Origin: UBA4717 sp002404395
GTDB lineage: Bacteria; Bacillota; Clostridia; Oscillospirales; CAG-272
Direction: 5' to 3'
Length of the DNA: 5,548 bases
Assembly (NCBI GenBank): GCA_937902275.1
Contig: CALFNW010000019.1
Location: forward strand, 1-5,548
Shown here in pieces: positions 1 to 5,229 of the stretch (position 1 is its first letter; each line of letters opens with the position of its first letter). Position numbers and translations under genes: made by a program. The notes under the pieces were generated by a model that saw only the letters and a list, made by a program, of their open reading frames with translations, searched no databases and had not been told where the DNA came from.

Positions 1-6
1 GGGACT

Positions 7-94
7 CTGCGAGGGACTTGTCTAAGGGCTTTAGCCCTTTCCGCGCTCCCATTAATCGCTGTGGGGGACTCGTCCCCCACAGAGTCCCTCGCAG
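7..94. repeat. Branched inverted repeat at the left edge, related to the right-flank repeats
   Basis: A perfect 12-bp inverted repeat (CTGCGAGGGACT at 7-18, complement at 83-94) encloses two further hairpins. One has 7-bp arms at 24-30 and 33-39. The other has 11-bp arms at 59-69 and 72-82 around a 2-base loop. CTGCGAGGGACT and CCCATTAATCGC (48-59) both recur in the right-flank array (5317-5328 and 5233-5244), so this is a rearranged member of that family in the same orientation followed by an inverted piece. It starts three bases after the scaffold-like stop codon and could act as a 3' structural barrier, but neither strand has a proper U-tract, so I do not call it a terminator. Confidence 0.8.
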
Positions 95-96
95 CC

Positions 97-711
97 TCAG
101 AAAGTGATGGATTCACCAAGCTCCGCACGACGCGCAAGCGATGCACGCTCCGCTTTCGTAAGCTTCGACGGATCGGTGCGAAGCGCCGCTCCCGTGCCGG
201 GATACGACGCGCCCTCGCGAATACGTCCGCCGCGCGCACGCAGAGTGTCGCTCGCCGCCTTAATCGCGGCTTTTTCTGCTTCAAGCTGCGCAGTGCGGCG
301 CAGCTCGTCAAAGTGCACGACCGCGTATGCCAGCTCGGTGTCGATCCCGCACTCGCAAAGGTGCCTGAAATCGTCGTTTTCAAGCTCTCGGTCAAGCTCA
401 AAGTCGGGATGCGCGCCGAGAAATTCGGCGCTCGGCTCGCTCGGCGTGCGGCTCTTGTATTTTTCAAGCTCCGCGTTCGCCGCCGCCAGCCGTTCTTCGG
501 TGAGCTTCGCCTCCCTGAAGCGGCGGTTGATCATACGTCCGGTATCTTCGGTGTAAAAATCTTTGTTCGCAAGAATAAACTCGTCGTATGCTTTCCGCCT
601 TTCGGCGAGGCTTCGCTCGGTTTTCTCCCCGGCGGCGGGAGCAGGTGTGCTTTCGCCCGAAATCGCGCAGGGAAGTGCTCCCTGCGTGGATCTTTCAAGA
701 GTTTCGTTCAT
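97..711 (-). CDS. Scaffold-like phage head assembly protein, 204 aa
   Basis: This probably encodes an internal scaffolding protein that guides procapsid assembly and leaves the mature head. The protein is highly charged and mostly helical. A block around residues 40-69 (KAYDEFILANKDFYTEDTGR, then INRRFREAK) runs into a Lys/Glu-rich, coiled-coil-prone stretch to about residue 86. A second block at 101-136 (HPDFELDRELENDDF, then AYAVVHFDE) and a basic tail ending ELGESITF resemble scaffold-like proteins I recall from Clostridia phages, where the gene follows the portal and precedes the capsid. I chose the Met at 711 over one 11 codons upstream because AAAGGAG lies 5 nt before it. It overlaps the upstream gene by 17 nt. 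As I remember the family, members are longer, so the middle (residues 87-100) may be shortened. The function is inferred from order and composition. Confidence 0.75.
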   Translation of the reverse strand: MNETLERSTQGALPCAISGESTPAPAAGEKTERSLAERRKAYDEFILANKDFYTEDTGRMINRRFREAKLTEERLAAANAELEKYKSRTPSEPSAEFLGAHPDFELDRELENDDFRHLCECGIDTELAYAVVHFDELRRTAQLEAEKAAIKAASDTLRARGGRIREGASYPGTGAALRTDPSKLTKAERASLARRAELGESITF

Positions 712-994
712 GAATACTCCTTTCCGCGGCTTGCGCCGTGACATATATGCTTTGCGGAAATTCCCCCGCGATAAGCGCGAGCGTCTTCGCCGTAAAGTTA
801 AAGTAAGCGCGGTTGGCGCGGTATGCAGGCGCGCTTATCTTCGCGTGGTTCGCGGCAAGCGTGACCTCGCCGCCCTCAAGCGCCGCACCGAGTCCCGCAA
901 TGAGCGCGCCGACCGCGGCGCTCGGGGGCACGTCGCCGTGTCCGTCCGCCGTAAGTCCGAGCCTGCGCCCAAGGGTAATGTTAATTTTTATCAT
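695..994 (-). CDS. Hypothetical protein between portal and scaffold, 99 aa
   Basis: I do not recognise this protein. It starts with a short alternating stretch (MIKINITLG) that could form a beta strand. A small-residue, Ala/Gly-rich segment at about 25-40 (SAAVGALIAGLGAAL) looks like an amphipathic or buried helix rather than a firm membrane span. A polar C-terminal half follows. There are no cysteines, no signal peptide and no catalytic motif. The start is ATG at 994 with GGAGG at 998-1002, only 3 nt away, which is tighter than usual and may lower translation. Its last 17 nt overlap the scaffold-like gene start, which suggests coupled translation. The slot between portal and scaffold often holds small head-assembly or connector-associated proteins, so a structural role is possible but not shown. 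A 204-nt repeat-rich spacer separates it from the portal gene. Confidence 0.7.
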   Translation of the reverse strand: MIKINITLGRRLGLTADGHGDVPPSAAVGALIAGLGAALEGGEVTLAANHAKISAPAYRANRAYFNFTAKTLALIAGEFPQSIYVTAQAAERSIHERNS

Positions 995-1016
995 AAGCCT
1001 CCGTGTCCGGTAACAA

Positions 1017-1089
1017 GCGCGAAATTTCAGACTTCACTTATCGGAAATTTCAGACTTCACTTATCGGAAATTTCATTTTCGCGCTCCGG
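1017..1089. repeat. Expanded duplicate of the portal gene 3' end with 23-bp tandem units
   Basis: This 73-base block equals the 50-base block at 1182-1231 plus one extra 23-base unit. The palindromic octamer GAAATTTC starts at 1021, 1044 and 1067, exactly 23 bases apart, with AGACTTCACTTATCG between. The ends are mutually inverted (GCGCGAAA and TTTCGCGC), so each block can also fold. The corresponding copy at 1182-1231 encodes the last portal residues and stop codon, so this is a non-coding duplicate of coding sequence. The exact identity suggests a recent event or gene conversion. Confidence 0.9.
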
Positions 1090-1131
1090 GTCGGCTGAGC
1101 CGACTAAAAAAACGAACGCGTAATTTTCGTG
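1086..1131. repeat. Dispersed hairpin element, copy 1
   Basis: This imperfect 46-base element matches 4881-4925 at roughly three quarters of positions in the same orientation. Both have CCG, a GTCGGC-N3-GCCGAC hairpin (here 1090-1104), a run of six or more A, then a TTTT-rich tail ending GTG. For the minus-strand operon the T-run lies 5' of the hairpin, so this is not a standard intrinsic terminator. Confidence 0.7.
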
Positions 1132-1175
1132 TCGGCTTTGCCGACGAAAATGGGACGGGACCCATTTTCAGAAAA
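1124..1175. other. Cluster of overlapping, mutually exclusive hairpins
   Basis: Three stems compete for the same bases. TTTTC (1124-1128) can pair with GAAAA (1146-1150) around the inner GTCGGC/GCCGAC stem (1131-1145). GAAAATGGG (1146-1154) can pair with CCCATTTTC (1161-1169) around a 6-base loop. TTTTC at 1165-1169 can also pair with GAAAA at 1171-1175. The cluster lies between the portal and the 99-aa gene, so it could be an RNA switch, a processing or attenuation site, or just nested inverted repeats. The stems are directly visible; a function is not. Confidence 0.6.
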
Positions 1176-1181
1176 TTTCAG

Positions 1182-1231
1182 GCGCGAAATTTCAGACTTC
1201 ACTTATCGGAAATTTCATTTTCGCGCTCCGG
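1182..1231. repeat. 50-bp repeat covering the portal stop codon
   Basis: This block is identical to 1017-1089 apart from the missing 23-base unit. GAAATTTC palindromes start at 1186 and 1209. On the minus strand it supplies the last ten portal residues (PERENEISDK) and the stop codon, so the repeat is partly coding here. Confidence 0.9.
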
Positions 1232-2785
1232 ATAAGCCCGCTTGAGCTGCTTGATAAGCTCGCCCTTGCCGTCAAGCTCCAGCGAGTCAAGCAAGATCAA
1301 AGCGGCGTCGCGATTCTCTCTCGCGAATACGCCGAGTCGGTACAGCTCGGTCAGCGTCTCGTTGTGCGAAGCGCGCGTGAACGGCGAGCTTTTCGAGGCG
1401 CGCACCTCAATGTCGAAGACCGGCAGGCGGCACATAAGCTCGCCGCCCAGCGAAAAGGTCTGCTCCCGCACAGAAGCCTTGCTGAAGCGCACGTATTCGC
1501 GGCGGTTCGGCGCGGTGATGCGGAAGATCCTGCCGTCGTCGTAAAACTGACGTATCAGCTCTATCATAAGCGCGACCGCGTCCGCAAACGCGCGCTCGGA
1601 CTCGCACGCGATCTCGCGCGAGTTCTTGTCGCCCGCCTCCTGGAGCGCGGCGATCGCCACGCCCGAGGATATGTTGCTCGCGGCAGTGCCGTAGTTGATG
1701 TCGCGCGTGTAGCTTGCTTCTTTGATCTCGTCGATCTTCGAGCCGCGCACCTCAAGTATCGACGTGTCAAGCTTCGGCGTGTCTACCGCGCGCACGCGCT
1801 CCTCGCCGAGGTCGCCGTCCACTTCGATTATCGGATTGTTCCAATCGAGAAAATCGTTCTTGTCAAGTCCGACGTTGCGCTTCAGCATATATCGCGGCTT
1901 CGACGCCATGATCGAGTGCTCAAGTATGTTCTCGTCAAGGCGGTCGATGTACGCTTGCGCGCCGCGCGTCACCGAAATGATGCCGTACCCCGCAGGCGTG
2001 CCCGCCTCGCGGTAGAGCGTGTCGAAGACGAAAGGATAGCGCCCGTGATGATAAAAGCTTTCGTCGCCCTCCTCCTCGGAGGAGTAGATCAGGCACTCGG
2101 GCGTGAATTTCACAAAGCAGAGCTTGACTTTGCCGCCCTCGTACTTCTTGTAGTAGCGGTCGATCACCGGCACGCGCTCGCCGTCCTCAAAATCTCCGCA
2201 CGACAGCGTGCCGAGCGGCTTTTCAAAGCGTATCGCGTCGGGATAACGCCCCTCAAGCGCGGCGCGGCTTACGCTCGTCACGTAAAAGAGGTTTTCGGAG
2301 TCCTGAATGTCGGAAACTCCCGGCTCCCAATATAGGTTCAAAAGCTCCACGCGCCGAAGCTCAATGTCTCCAAGCCCCGAGTCGAGCGTCGGATTCCAAA
2401 AGACTCCGTACACCCCCGAGCCGTGCTTGAGCTTGTCGTATAACAGCTCCGAGTATACGCGCTTGAAGTCACAGCGGTCGAGAATGACCGGTATGATCTT
2501 CGAGAGCAGCTCGGCGGCAGGCTCGTCGCTTTCCTCGCGCGCTAAGCAGATCGGCTCCGGGATCCGCTCAAGCATATCGGCGTGCTTGCCGGTGATCGAG
2601 GAAAAGAGCCAGCTTGAAGCCGGGCTCGGCATATCCGAGGCAGCCGCCGAGCCGGTCGGCGTGTGGCGCAGCCGCAAAAATTCTTCATCCGAACGGATGC
2701 GCGCCTCAAGCGGAAGTCTTGCCGCCCGATATTTTTCGAGCAATGCAAGCCCCTCTTTCAAAAATTCTTCACTGATTCTGTTCAT
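1199..2785 (-). CDS. Phage portal protein, P22-like type, 528 aa
   Basis: This encodes the portal, expected to form a dodecameric ring at one head vertex through which DNA is pumped and to which the terminase and tail connectors dock. Its length suits a P22-like portal. Recognisable stretches include YWEPGVSDIQDSENLFYV at 152-169, a wing-like mixed region from about 200 to 260, and a long helical core at about 366-391 (GTAASNISSGVAIAALQEAG, then DKNSRE) typical of the portal stem and tunnel region. Portals have no catalytic residues, so the call rests on overall resemblance and on its place directly after TerL. The start has GGAG 5 nt upstream (2791-2794) and lies 51 nt after the terminase stop. 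The last ten residues (PERENEISDK) lie inside a 50-bp repeat that is duplicated just downstream, so the native tail may have been altered. Confidence 0.93.
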   Translation of the reverse strand: MNRISEEFLKEGLALLEKYRAARLPLEARIRSDEEFLRLRHTPTGSAAASDMPSPASSWLFSSITGKHADMLERIPEPICLAREESDEPAAELLSKIIPVILDRCDFKRVYSELLYDKLKHGSGVYGVFWNPTLDSGLGDIELRRVELLNLYWEPGVSDIQDSENLFYVTSVSRAALEGRYPDAIRFEKPLGTLSCGDFEDGERVPVIDRYYKKYEGGKVKLCFVKFTPECLIYSSEEEGDESFYHHGRYPFVFDTLYREAGTPAGYGIISVTRGAQAYIDRLDENILEHSIMASKPRYMLKRNVGLDKNDFLDWNNPIIEVDGDLGEERVRAVDTPKLDTSILEVRGSKIDEIKEASYTRDINYGTAASNISSGVAIAALQEAGDKNSREIACESERAFADAVALMIELIRQFYDDGRIFRITAPNRREYVRFSKASVREQTFSLGGELMCRLPVFDIEVRASKSSPFTRASHNETLTELYRLGVFARENRDAALILLDSLELDGKGELIKQLKRAYPERENEISDK

Positions 2786-2820
2786 ACTTTCTCCTGTTTG
2801 CGTCCCAATGCGCGGATCCC

Positions 2821-2845
2821 GATCAAACTTGTGAGACTACCTCCG
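2821..2845. repeat. Degenerate copy of the right-flank repeat at the TerL stop
   Basis: GATCAAA, 12 bases, then CCTCCG occurs here and at 5292-5316 and 5413-5437 with identical spacing. About six of the 12 spacer bases also match the 5413 copy, and resemblance continues weakly on both sides. The TerL stop codon (2837-2839) falls within the 12-base spacer. This fits an old insertion or exchange of the repeat at the TerL 3' end. Confidence 0.5.
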
Positions 2846-4189
2846 GGAACGGGCGCAGCCCTTCCTCGGAGGAATAGGCCTCGACATAAATAAATAGCGC
2901 GACTCGTCGGCTATGTGATCTTCAAGCGCCGTGTCAATGTCCTCGCAAAGCGTCCGACTGTACGAGAGCAGGGGCACCGTCCGTATAAAATCCCGACAGT
3001 TCTTGAAAATGTATACCATCGGTATCCCGTTTTCGTCAAAACTTAACCTGTAGTGAAACTGCATCCACCCCGGGATACGCTTGTTGTCCCCGCGGTCAAA
3101 ATAAATGCCGTATTTCTCGCCTACCTCGGCGATCGAGATCCCGCGCGACGCGTCCCAGATCGCCGGATCGGCTACCCCGTATATGTGCCGCCCCGCAAGC
3201 CACGGGTGATCCCGTTCGATCTCTGCGATCTTCAGAAATATCTCGTCGGGAGTCTGCCTCACCCCTGCGTCGGCTTCGTGCGGCATACAGCCGTATAACT
3301 CAAGGATCCGATACAGCCTGCCGTCGTAGTCGCATGCCCACCAGCCGACCGAGTATGGCTTCGAGTAGCCGAAATCAAAGCTGCGGTGAAGCGTCCAGCT
3401 CTCGGGCGGCGCGAACGGCTCTATGACGTGCGTGAAACGCCGGTCCGCGTAGTGCTCGGGCACATCCCGGAACTCCTCAAACACCTGCCCCTCGCATACG
3501 TTCCAATCACCTTCAAGATGCGCGCGCCGCTTCGCCTCGGGCAGTGCCTCAAGTAAGCGTATGTAGTCGGGATCGGCGCGCATCAGCGGCTTGTTGTCGT
3601 AGACCCGCGCCGGGATAAACCGGTAGTCCTCGCCGTGCTCCCCCTCGCGGAAGTCACGGTCGATAAACAGCCGCTTAATGTAGTTGTGTCCCACCCCGCC
3701 CGGATTGCATGTGTAGTAGATCCGCGTGAAAAAATCCCGGCGCGTGCTGCGTAGCGACGTCGAAATGAAGCGGATCCAATCTTCCTTGAAGTTGGTCGCC
3801 TCCTCAAAGCCGATCACATCATACTCCGCACCCTGATATTGCAAAAGATCTCCGTCCGAGTCGCAATACCCAAGCTCAAGCCGCGAGCCGTTCGGAAAAA
3901 TAAACGCCCGCTCGGTCGATCTGTATTCGGCAAACCCCGAAAGCTCTCCTTTGAGCGGATCTATGTGATTCTTGCGAAGCTCGGTGAGCGTCCGACGCAG
4001 CAATAACGCGTTCAAAGCTTCGTAACGCATACACAGCATTACAAGCTTGCGGCGCATCGCCCAGCTCTTGCCGCCGCCGCGCGCGCCCCCGTAAGCCGTG
4101 TGCTTCGTGCGCGACTCAAAAAACTGCCGTTGCTTCGGGTTCGGCACCTCATACTTCAGCTTGTCGAATATCGGCGCTAATTTGACCAT
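2837..4189 (-). CDS. terL: Terminase large subunit (packaging ATPase and nuclease), 450 aa
   Basis: This is the motor that cuts concatemeric phage DNA and drives it into the procapsid through the portal. The N-terminal ATPase has Walker A GGARGGGKS (34-42), Walker B VIGFEE (125-130) with acidic E129/E130, and the coupling motif TCNPGG (160-165). The C-terminal RNase H-like nuclease shows its expected acids in RSFDFGYS (D272), GVADPA (D341) and EDHIADESRY (D424 and D428). All key motifs are present, so it looks active. Start choice: ATG with an AAGGAG/GGAGAG site 8-10 nt upstream, overlapping the small-terminase gene by 13 nt. The final residues (PRKGCARSRR) are encoded within a strong hairpin at 2840-2872 next to a repeat-like sequence, so the tail may have been replaced. 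Length is within the usual range for phage large terminases. Confidence 0.97.
   Translation of the reverse strand: MVKLAPIFDKLKYEVPNPKQRQFFESRTKHTAYGGARGGGKSWAMRRKLVMLCMRYEALNALLLRRTLTELRKNHIDPLKGELSGFAEYRSTERAFIFPNGSRLELGYCDSDGDLLQYQGAEYDVIGFEEATNFKEDWIRFISTSLRSTRRDFFTRIYYTCNPGGVGHNYIKRLFIDRDFREGEHGEDYRFIPARVYDNKPLMRADPDYIRLLEALPEAKRRAHLEGDWNVCEGQVFEEFRDVPEHYADRRFTHVIEPFAPPESWTLHRSFDFGYSKPYSVGWWACDYDGRLYRILELYGCMPHEADAGVRQTPDEIFLKIAEIERDHPWLAGRHIYGVADPAIWDASRGISIAEVGEKYGIYFDRGDNKRIPGWMQFHYRLSFDENGIPMVYIFKNCRDFIRTVPLLSYSRTLCEDIDTALEDHIADESRYLFMSRPIPPRKGCARSRR
2840..2872. other. Strong hairpin in the last codons of terL
   Basis: Arms CCTCCG/CGGAGG, GGAA/TTCC and GGGC/GCCC stack into a 14-bp stem with two single-base bulges (C2850 and T2866) and a GCA loop. 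It ends directly against the TAG stop codon. No T-run follows on the minus strand, so it is not a typical terminator. It may slow ribosomes or RNases between terL and the portal gene, or be a remnant of an inserted repeat. Confidence 0.7.
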
Positions 4190-4386
4190 TTGTCAAGCTC
4201 TCCTTCAAATTTGGTGCGGATGATACCGCCGCCCTCGGGAGCGCGCGCGCTGCCGGGCTTCCCGTAGTACATCTCGCAGATCCACTTGTATAAGTCAAGC
4301 CGCGTCTTTTCTCCGACCGACTCGTCGGCGGCAAACTCAAGTATCTTCGCAAAAGCTTCGTCCGCGCTTTTCTTGAGCTTGCTCAT
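4177..4386 (-). CDS. terS: Probable terminase small subunit, 69 aa
   Basis: A small terminase recognises the phage packaging site and hands the DNA to TerL. The call rests mainly on position: it lies directly upstream of terL and overlaps it by 13 nt. The protein is small and mostly helical (MSKLKKSADEAFAKILEFAA), followed by RLDLYKWICEMYYGKP at about 29-44, a style I associate with short DNA-packaging proteins of Clostridia phages, and a flexible Gly/Arg-containing tail. At 69 residues it is much shorter than classical small terminases (often 100-200), so a separate DNA-binding region is not obvious. It may depend on a neighbour, such as the 94-aa protein, or simply be a compact form. The start at 4386 has AAAGGA 7 nt upstream and shares one base with the preceding stop (TAATG). 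Confidence 0.65.
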   Translation of the reverse strand: MSKLKKSADEAFAKILEFAADESVGEKTRLDLYKWICEMYYGKPGSARAPEGGGIIRTKFEGELDKWSN

Positions 4387-4670
4387 TATTTTGTCCTTTC
4401 CTTGAGTGCTACCTCAATATAGTCGCCGCCGTCGCGGCAGTCGGCGCGAAATTTCCCGAGCGCGTCCGCGATCTCGCTCTTGTCAAGCCTGAGTGCCCGC
4501 GTCCCCGAGCACGACAGCCGCTCAAACGCGCAGAACAAATGTGCGGCGCAGAGCCTGTTTACCTCGCGCAGTGCGGAGAGCTCGCGGTTTAGCCGCGCGT
4601 TTTCCTTTTCGCGCAGCGCGAGAAGATACTCAAGCCGCTTTTTTTCATATGATTCGGAGCATTTCGACAT
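4386..4670 (-). CDS. Hypothetical coiled-coil-like protein, 94 aa
   Basis: I do not recognise the family. Residues 7-45 (from SYEKKRLEYLLALREKENAR onward) are rich in Leu, Glu, Arg and Lys in a heptad-like pattern and should form a long helix or coiled coil. Three Cys sit in the middle (AAHLFCAFERLSC region and just before it), followed by a second, shorter helix (DKSEIADALGKFRAD) and an acidic-to-basic tail. I chose the ATG at 4670, not one 27 codons earlier, because AAGGAGGG lies 8 nt before it. It overlaps the 75-aa gene by 26 nt and shares one base with terS, so the three are probably coupled. Position suggests a packaging accessory or DNA-binding partner of the short TerS. This is inference from location only. 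Confidence 0.68.
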   Translation of the reverse strand: MSKCSESYEKKRLEYLLALREKENARLNRELSALREVNRLCAAHLFCAFERLSCSGTRALRLDKSEIADALGKFRADCRDGGDYIEVALKERTK

Positions 4671-4872
4671 CGGTGTAACCCTCCTTGATACGATCGTAGT
4701 ATTCTTCGCAAAGCTTGCAGAGCGCGCAGTCGCGGTAGTTTTCGGACGCACAGAACGCGCTCACGAAATCGCGGCGCATCGTGTTGTCGAGAAAGGTCAG
4801 CCTGCACGCCTCGCAGGTTATGTAAGAATTTCGGTCTCTTTTAAAAAATGGGCAGATACCCGTAACTGACAT
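4645..4872 (-). CDS. Small Cys-rich, probably zinc-binding protein, 75 aa
   Basis: The protein has seven cysteines at 7, 20, 23, 41, 49, 52 and 55. They form CPFF near the start, one CxxC (20-23) and a CxxCxxC (49-55), a layout suited to one or two structural zinc sites. The rest is charged with aromatic residues (NYRDC, EEYYDR), which fits a nucleic-acid or protein adaptor. I recall similar CPFF/CPFY-starting small proteins near packaging genes of Clostridia phages but know no function. The start at 4872 follows GGGGG about 6 nt upstream, a poor ribosome site, and a GTCGGC-type hairpin ends 12 nt before the ATG. Weak initiation plus the hairpin could limit expression. The gene runs 26 nt into the next one, whose own ribosome site (AAGGAGGG) lies inside this coding sequence. 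Confidence 0.75.
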   Translation of the reverse strand: MSVTGICPFFKRDRNSYITCEACRLTFLDNTMRRDFVSAFCASENYRDCALCKLCEEYYDRIKEGYTDVEMLRII

Positions 4873-4880
4873 ATTAACCC

Positions 4881-4925
4881 CCGTGTCGGCGAAGCCGACT
4901 CAAAAAATAAAGGTGAATTTTTGTG
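4881..4925. repeat. Dispersed hairpin element, copy 2, in the leader of the 75-aa gene
   Basis: Same layout as 1086-1131: CCG, hairpin GTCGGC (4885-4890) GAA GCCGAC (4894-4899), then an A-run and a T-rich tail. In the operon mRNA it lies between the 54-aa and 75-aa genes, immediately before the weak ribosome site of the latter. It could affect initiation or mark an RNA-processing site. Confidence 0.7.
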
Positions 4926-4929
4926 CCGT

Positions 4930-5094
4930 CTAAAACAGCTCCACCTCAACACAGCTGTCGCAAGCGATGACCTCACCGTCCCGCGAGTAGAGCGCCTCGG
5001 GAAATTCGGCGCCGCAGATCGGACAGCGCGGCGGTGCGTCGGTGTTGCCCGGGCACCCGCTCGGACAAAATTCCATCCGGCAGATCTTACACAT
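4930..5094 (-). CDS. Zinc-ribbon-like small protein, 54 aa, first gene of the operon
   Basis: The protein carries eight cysteines arranged as CKIC (2-5), CPSGC (10-14), CPICG (24-28) and CDSC (45-48). The pair CPICGAEF with CDSC about 18 residues later, separated by a strand-rich stretch (EALYSRDGEVIA), is a typical zinc-ribbon layout. The first two knuckles may form a second site. Such ribbons bind nucleic acid or act as protein adaptors; a specific role cannot be stated. The start is ATG at 5094 with GAGGTGA at about 5101-5107, a clear ribosome site, and a consensus promoter begins about 50 nt upstream. It is the first gene after the promoter. The 57-nt gap to the next gene contains a hairpin element rather than a terminator. 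Confidence 0.78.
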   Translation of the reverse strand: MCKICRMEFCPSGCPGNTDAPPRCPICGAEFPEALYSRDGEVIACDSCVEVELF

Positions 5095-5100
5095 TTTGTT

Positions 5101-5107
5101 CACCTCA
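5101..5107 (-). promoter_or_regulatory. Ribosome binding site of the 54-aa gene
   Basis: Minus-strand GAGGTGA sits 6 nt before the ATG at 5094. It confirms that this short reading frame is likely to be translated. Confidence 0.75.
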
Positions 5108-5144
5108 TTCTGTCAAAAGTGAAATTGATTTTCTTCATGCGCTT

Positions 5145-5173
5145 ATTATACACAAATGAATTGCACTTGTCAA
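5145..5173 (-). promoter_or_regulatory. Consensus sigma-A/sigma-70 promoter of the packaging operon
   Basis: On the minus strand, TTGACA (5168-5173) and TATAAT (5145-5150) are separated by exactly 17 bases. Both hexamers match the consensus at every position. A T-rich stretch lies just upstream of the -35, compatible with an UP-like element. Transcription should begin near 5138-5140, giving a leader of about 45 nt before the 54-aa gene. It is the only strong promoter I see for the eight minus-strand genes. Confidence 0.92.
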
Positions 5174-5183
5174 GACCACTTTT

Positions 5184-5229
5184 ACATAAAAAGCGAAAAA
5201 AGCAGAGCTGTGGGGGACTTGTCCCCCAC
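5184..5229 (-). terminator. Possible weak terminator upstream of the operon promoter
   Basis: On the minus strand, hairpin GTGGGGGAC/GTCCCCCAC (5210-5229) is followed after 8 bases by TTTTTT and, shortly after, TTTTT. The gap between stem and T-run is longer than usual, so termination may be inefficient. It would insulate the operon from transcription entering from the right. Confidence 0.35.
5210..5229. repeat. G/C hairpin, first of the right array
   Basis: GTGGGGGAC (5210-5218) pairs with GTCCCCCAC (5221-5229) around TT. Related hairpins lie at 59-82 and 5329-5348. In the last, the second base pair is A-T rather than T-A, a compensatory change that keeps the stem. Confidence 0.9.

Noticed and set aside
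7..94. Integron attC-like site or tRNA gene
   Set aside because: The branched fold lacks the conserved attC end motifs and has no tRNA arms or CCA-adjacent acceptor pattern.
61..741. Plus-strand open frame of 226 codons opposite the scaffold-like gene
   Set aside because: It is an antisense shadow of the GC-rich minus-strand gene: Arg-rich composition, no ribosome site, starts inside a hairpin, and the minus-strand frame has recognisable scaffold-like blocks.
711..744. Longer scaffold-like start at 744
   Set aside because: It would add 11 basic residues and increase the overlap to 50 nt; the Met at 711 has a better placed AAAGGAG.
1017..1231. CRISPR-like array
   Set aside because: The 23-base units are tandem without unique spacers, and the second block is an exact duplicate, not a repeat-spacer series. 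No cas genes are present.
1364..2335. Plus-strand open frame of 323 codons opposite the portal gene
   Set aside because: It lies wholly inside the portal coding sequence, has Arg/Val/Ala-biased antisense composition, and has no ribosome site or known motif.
4671..4751. Longer start for the 94-aa gene at 4751
   Set aside because: The extra 27 residues lie inside the 75-aa gene with no ribosome site, whereas ATG 4670 has AAGGAGGG upstream.
5100..5138. Possible 12-residue leader peptide MKKINFTFDRMR
   Set aside because: Its ATG coincides with the predicted transcription start, leaving no ribosome site, although its stop codon overlaps the ribosome site of the 54-aa gene. Leaderless translation is possible but unsupported.
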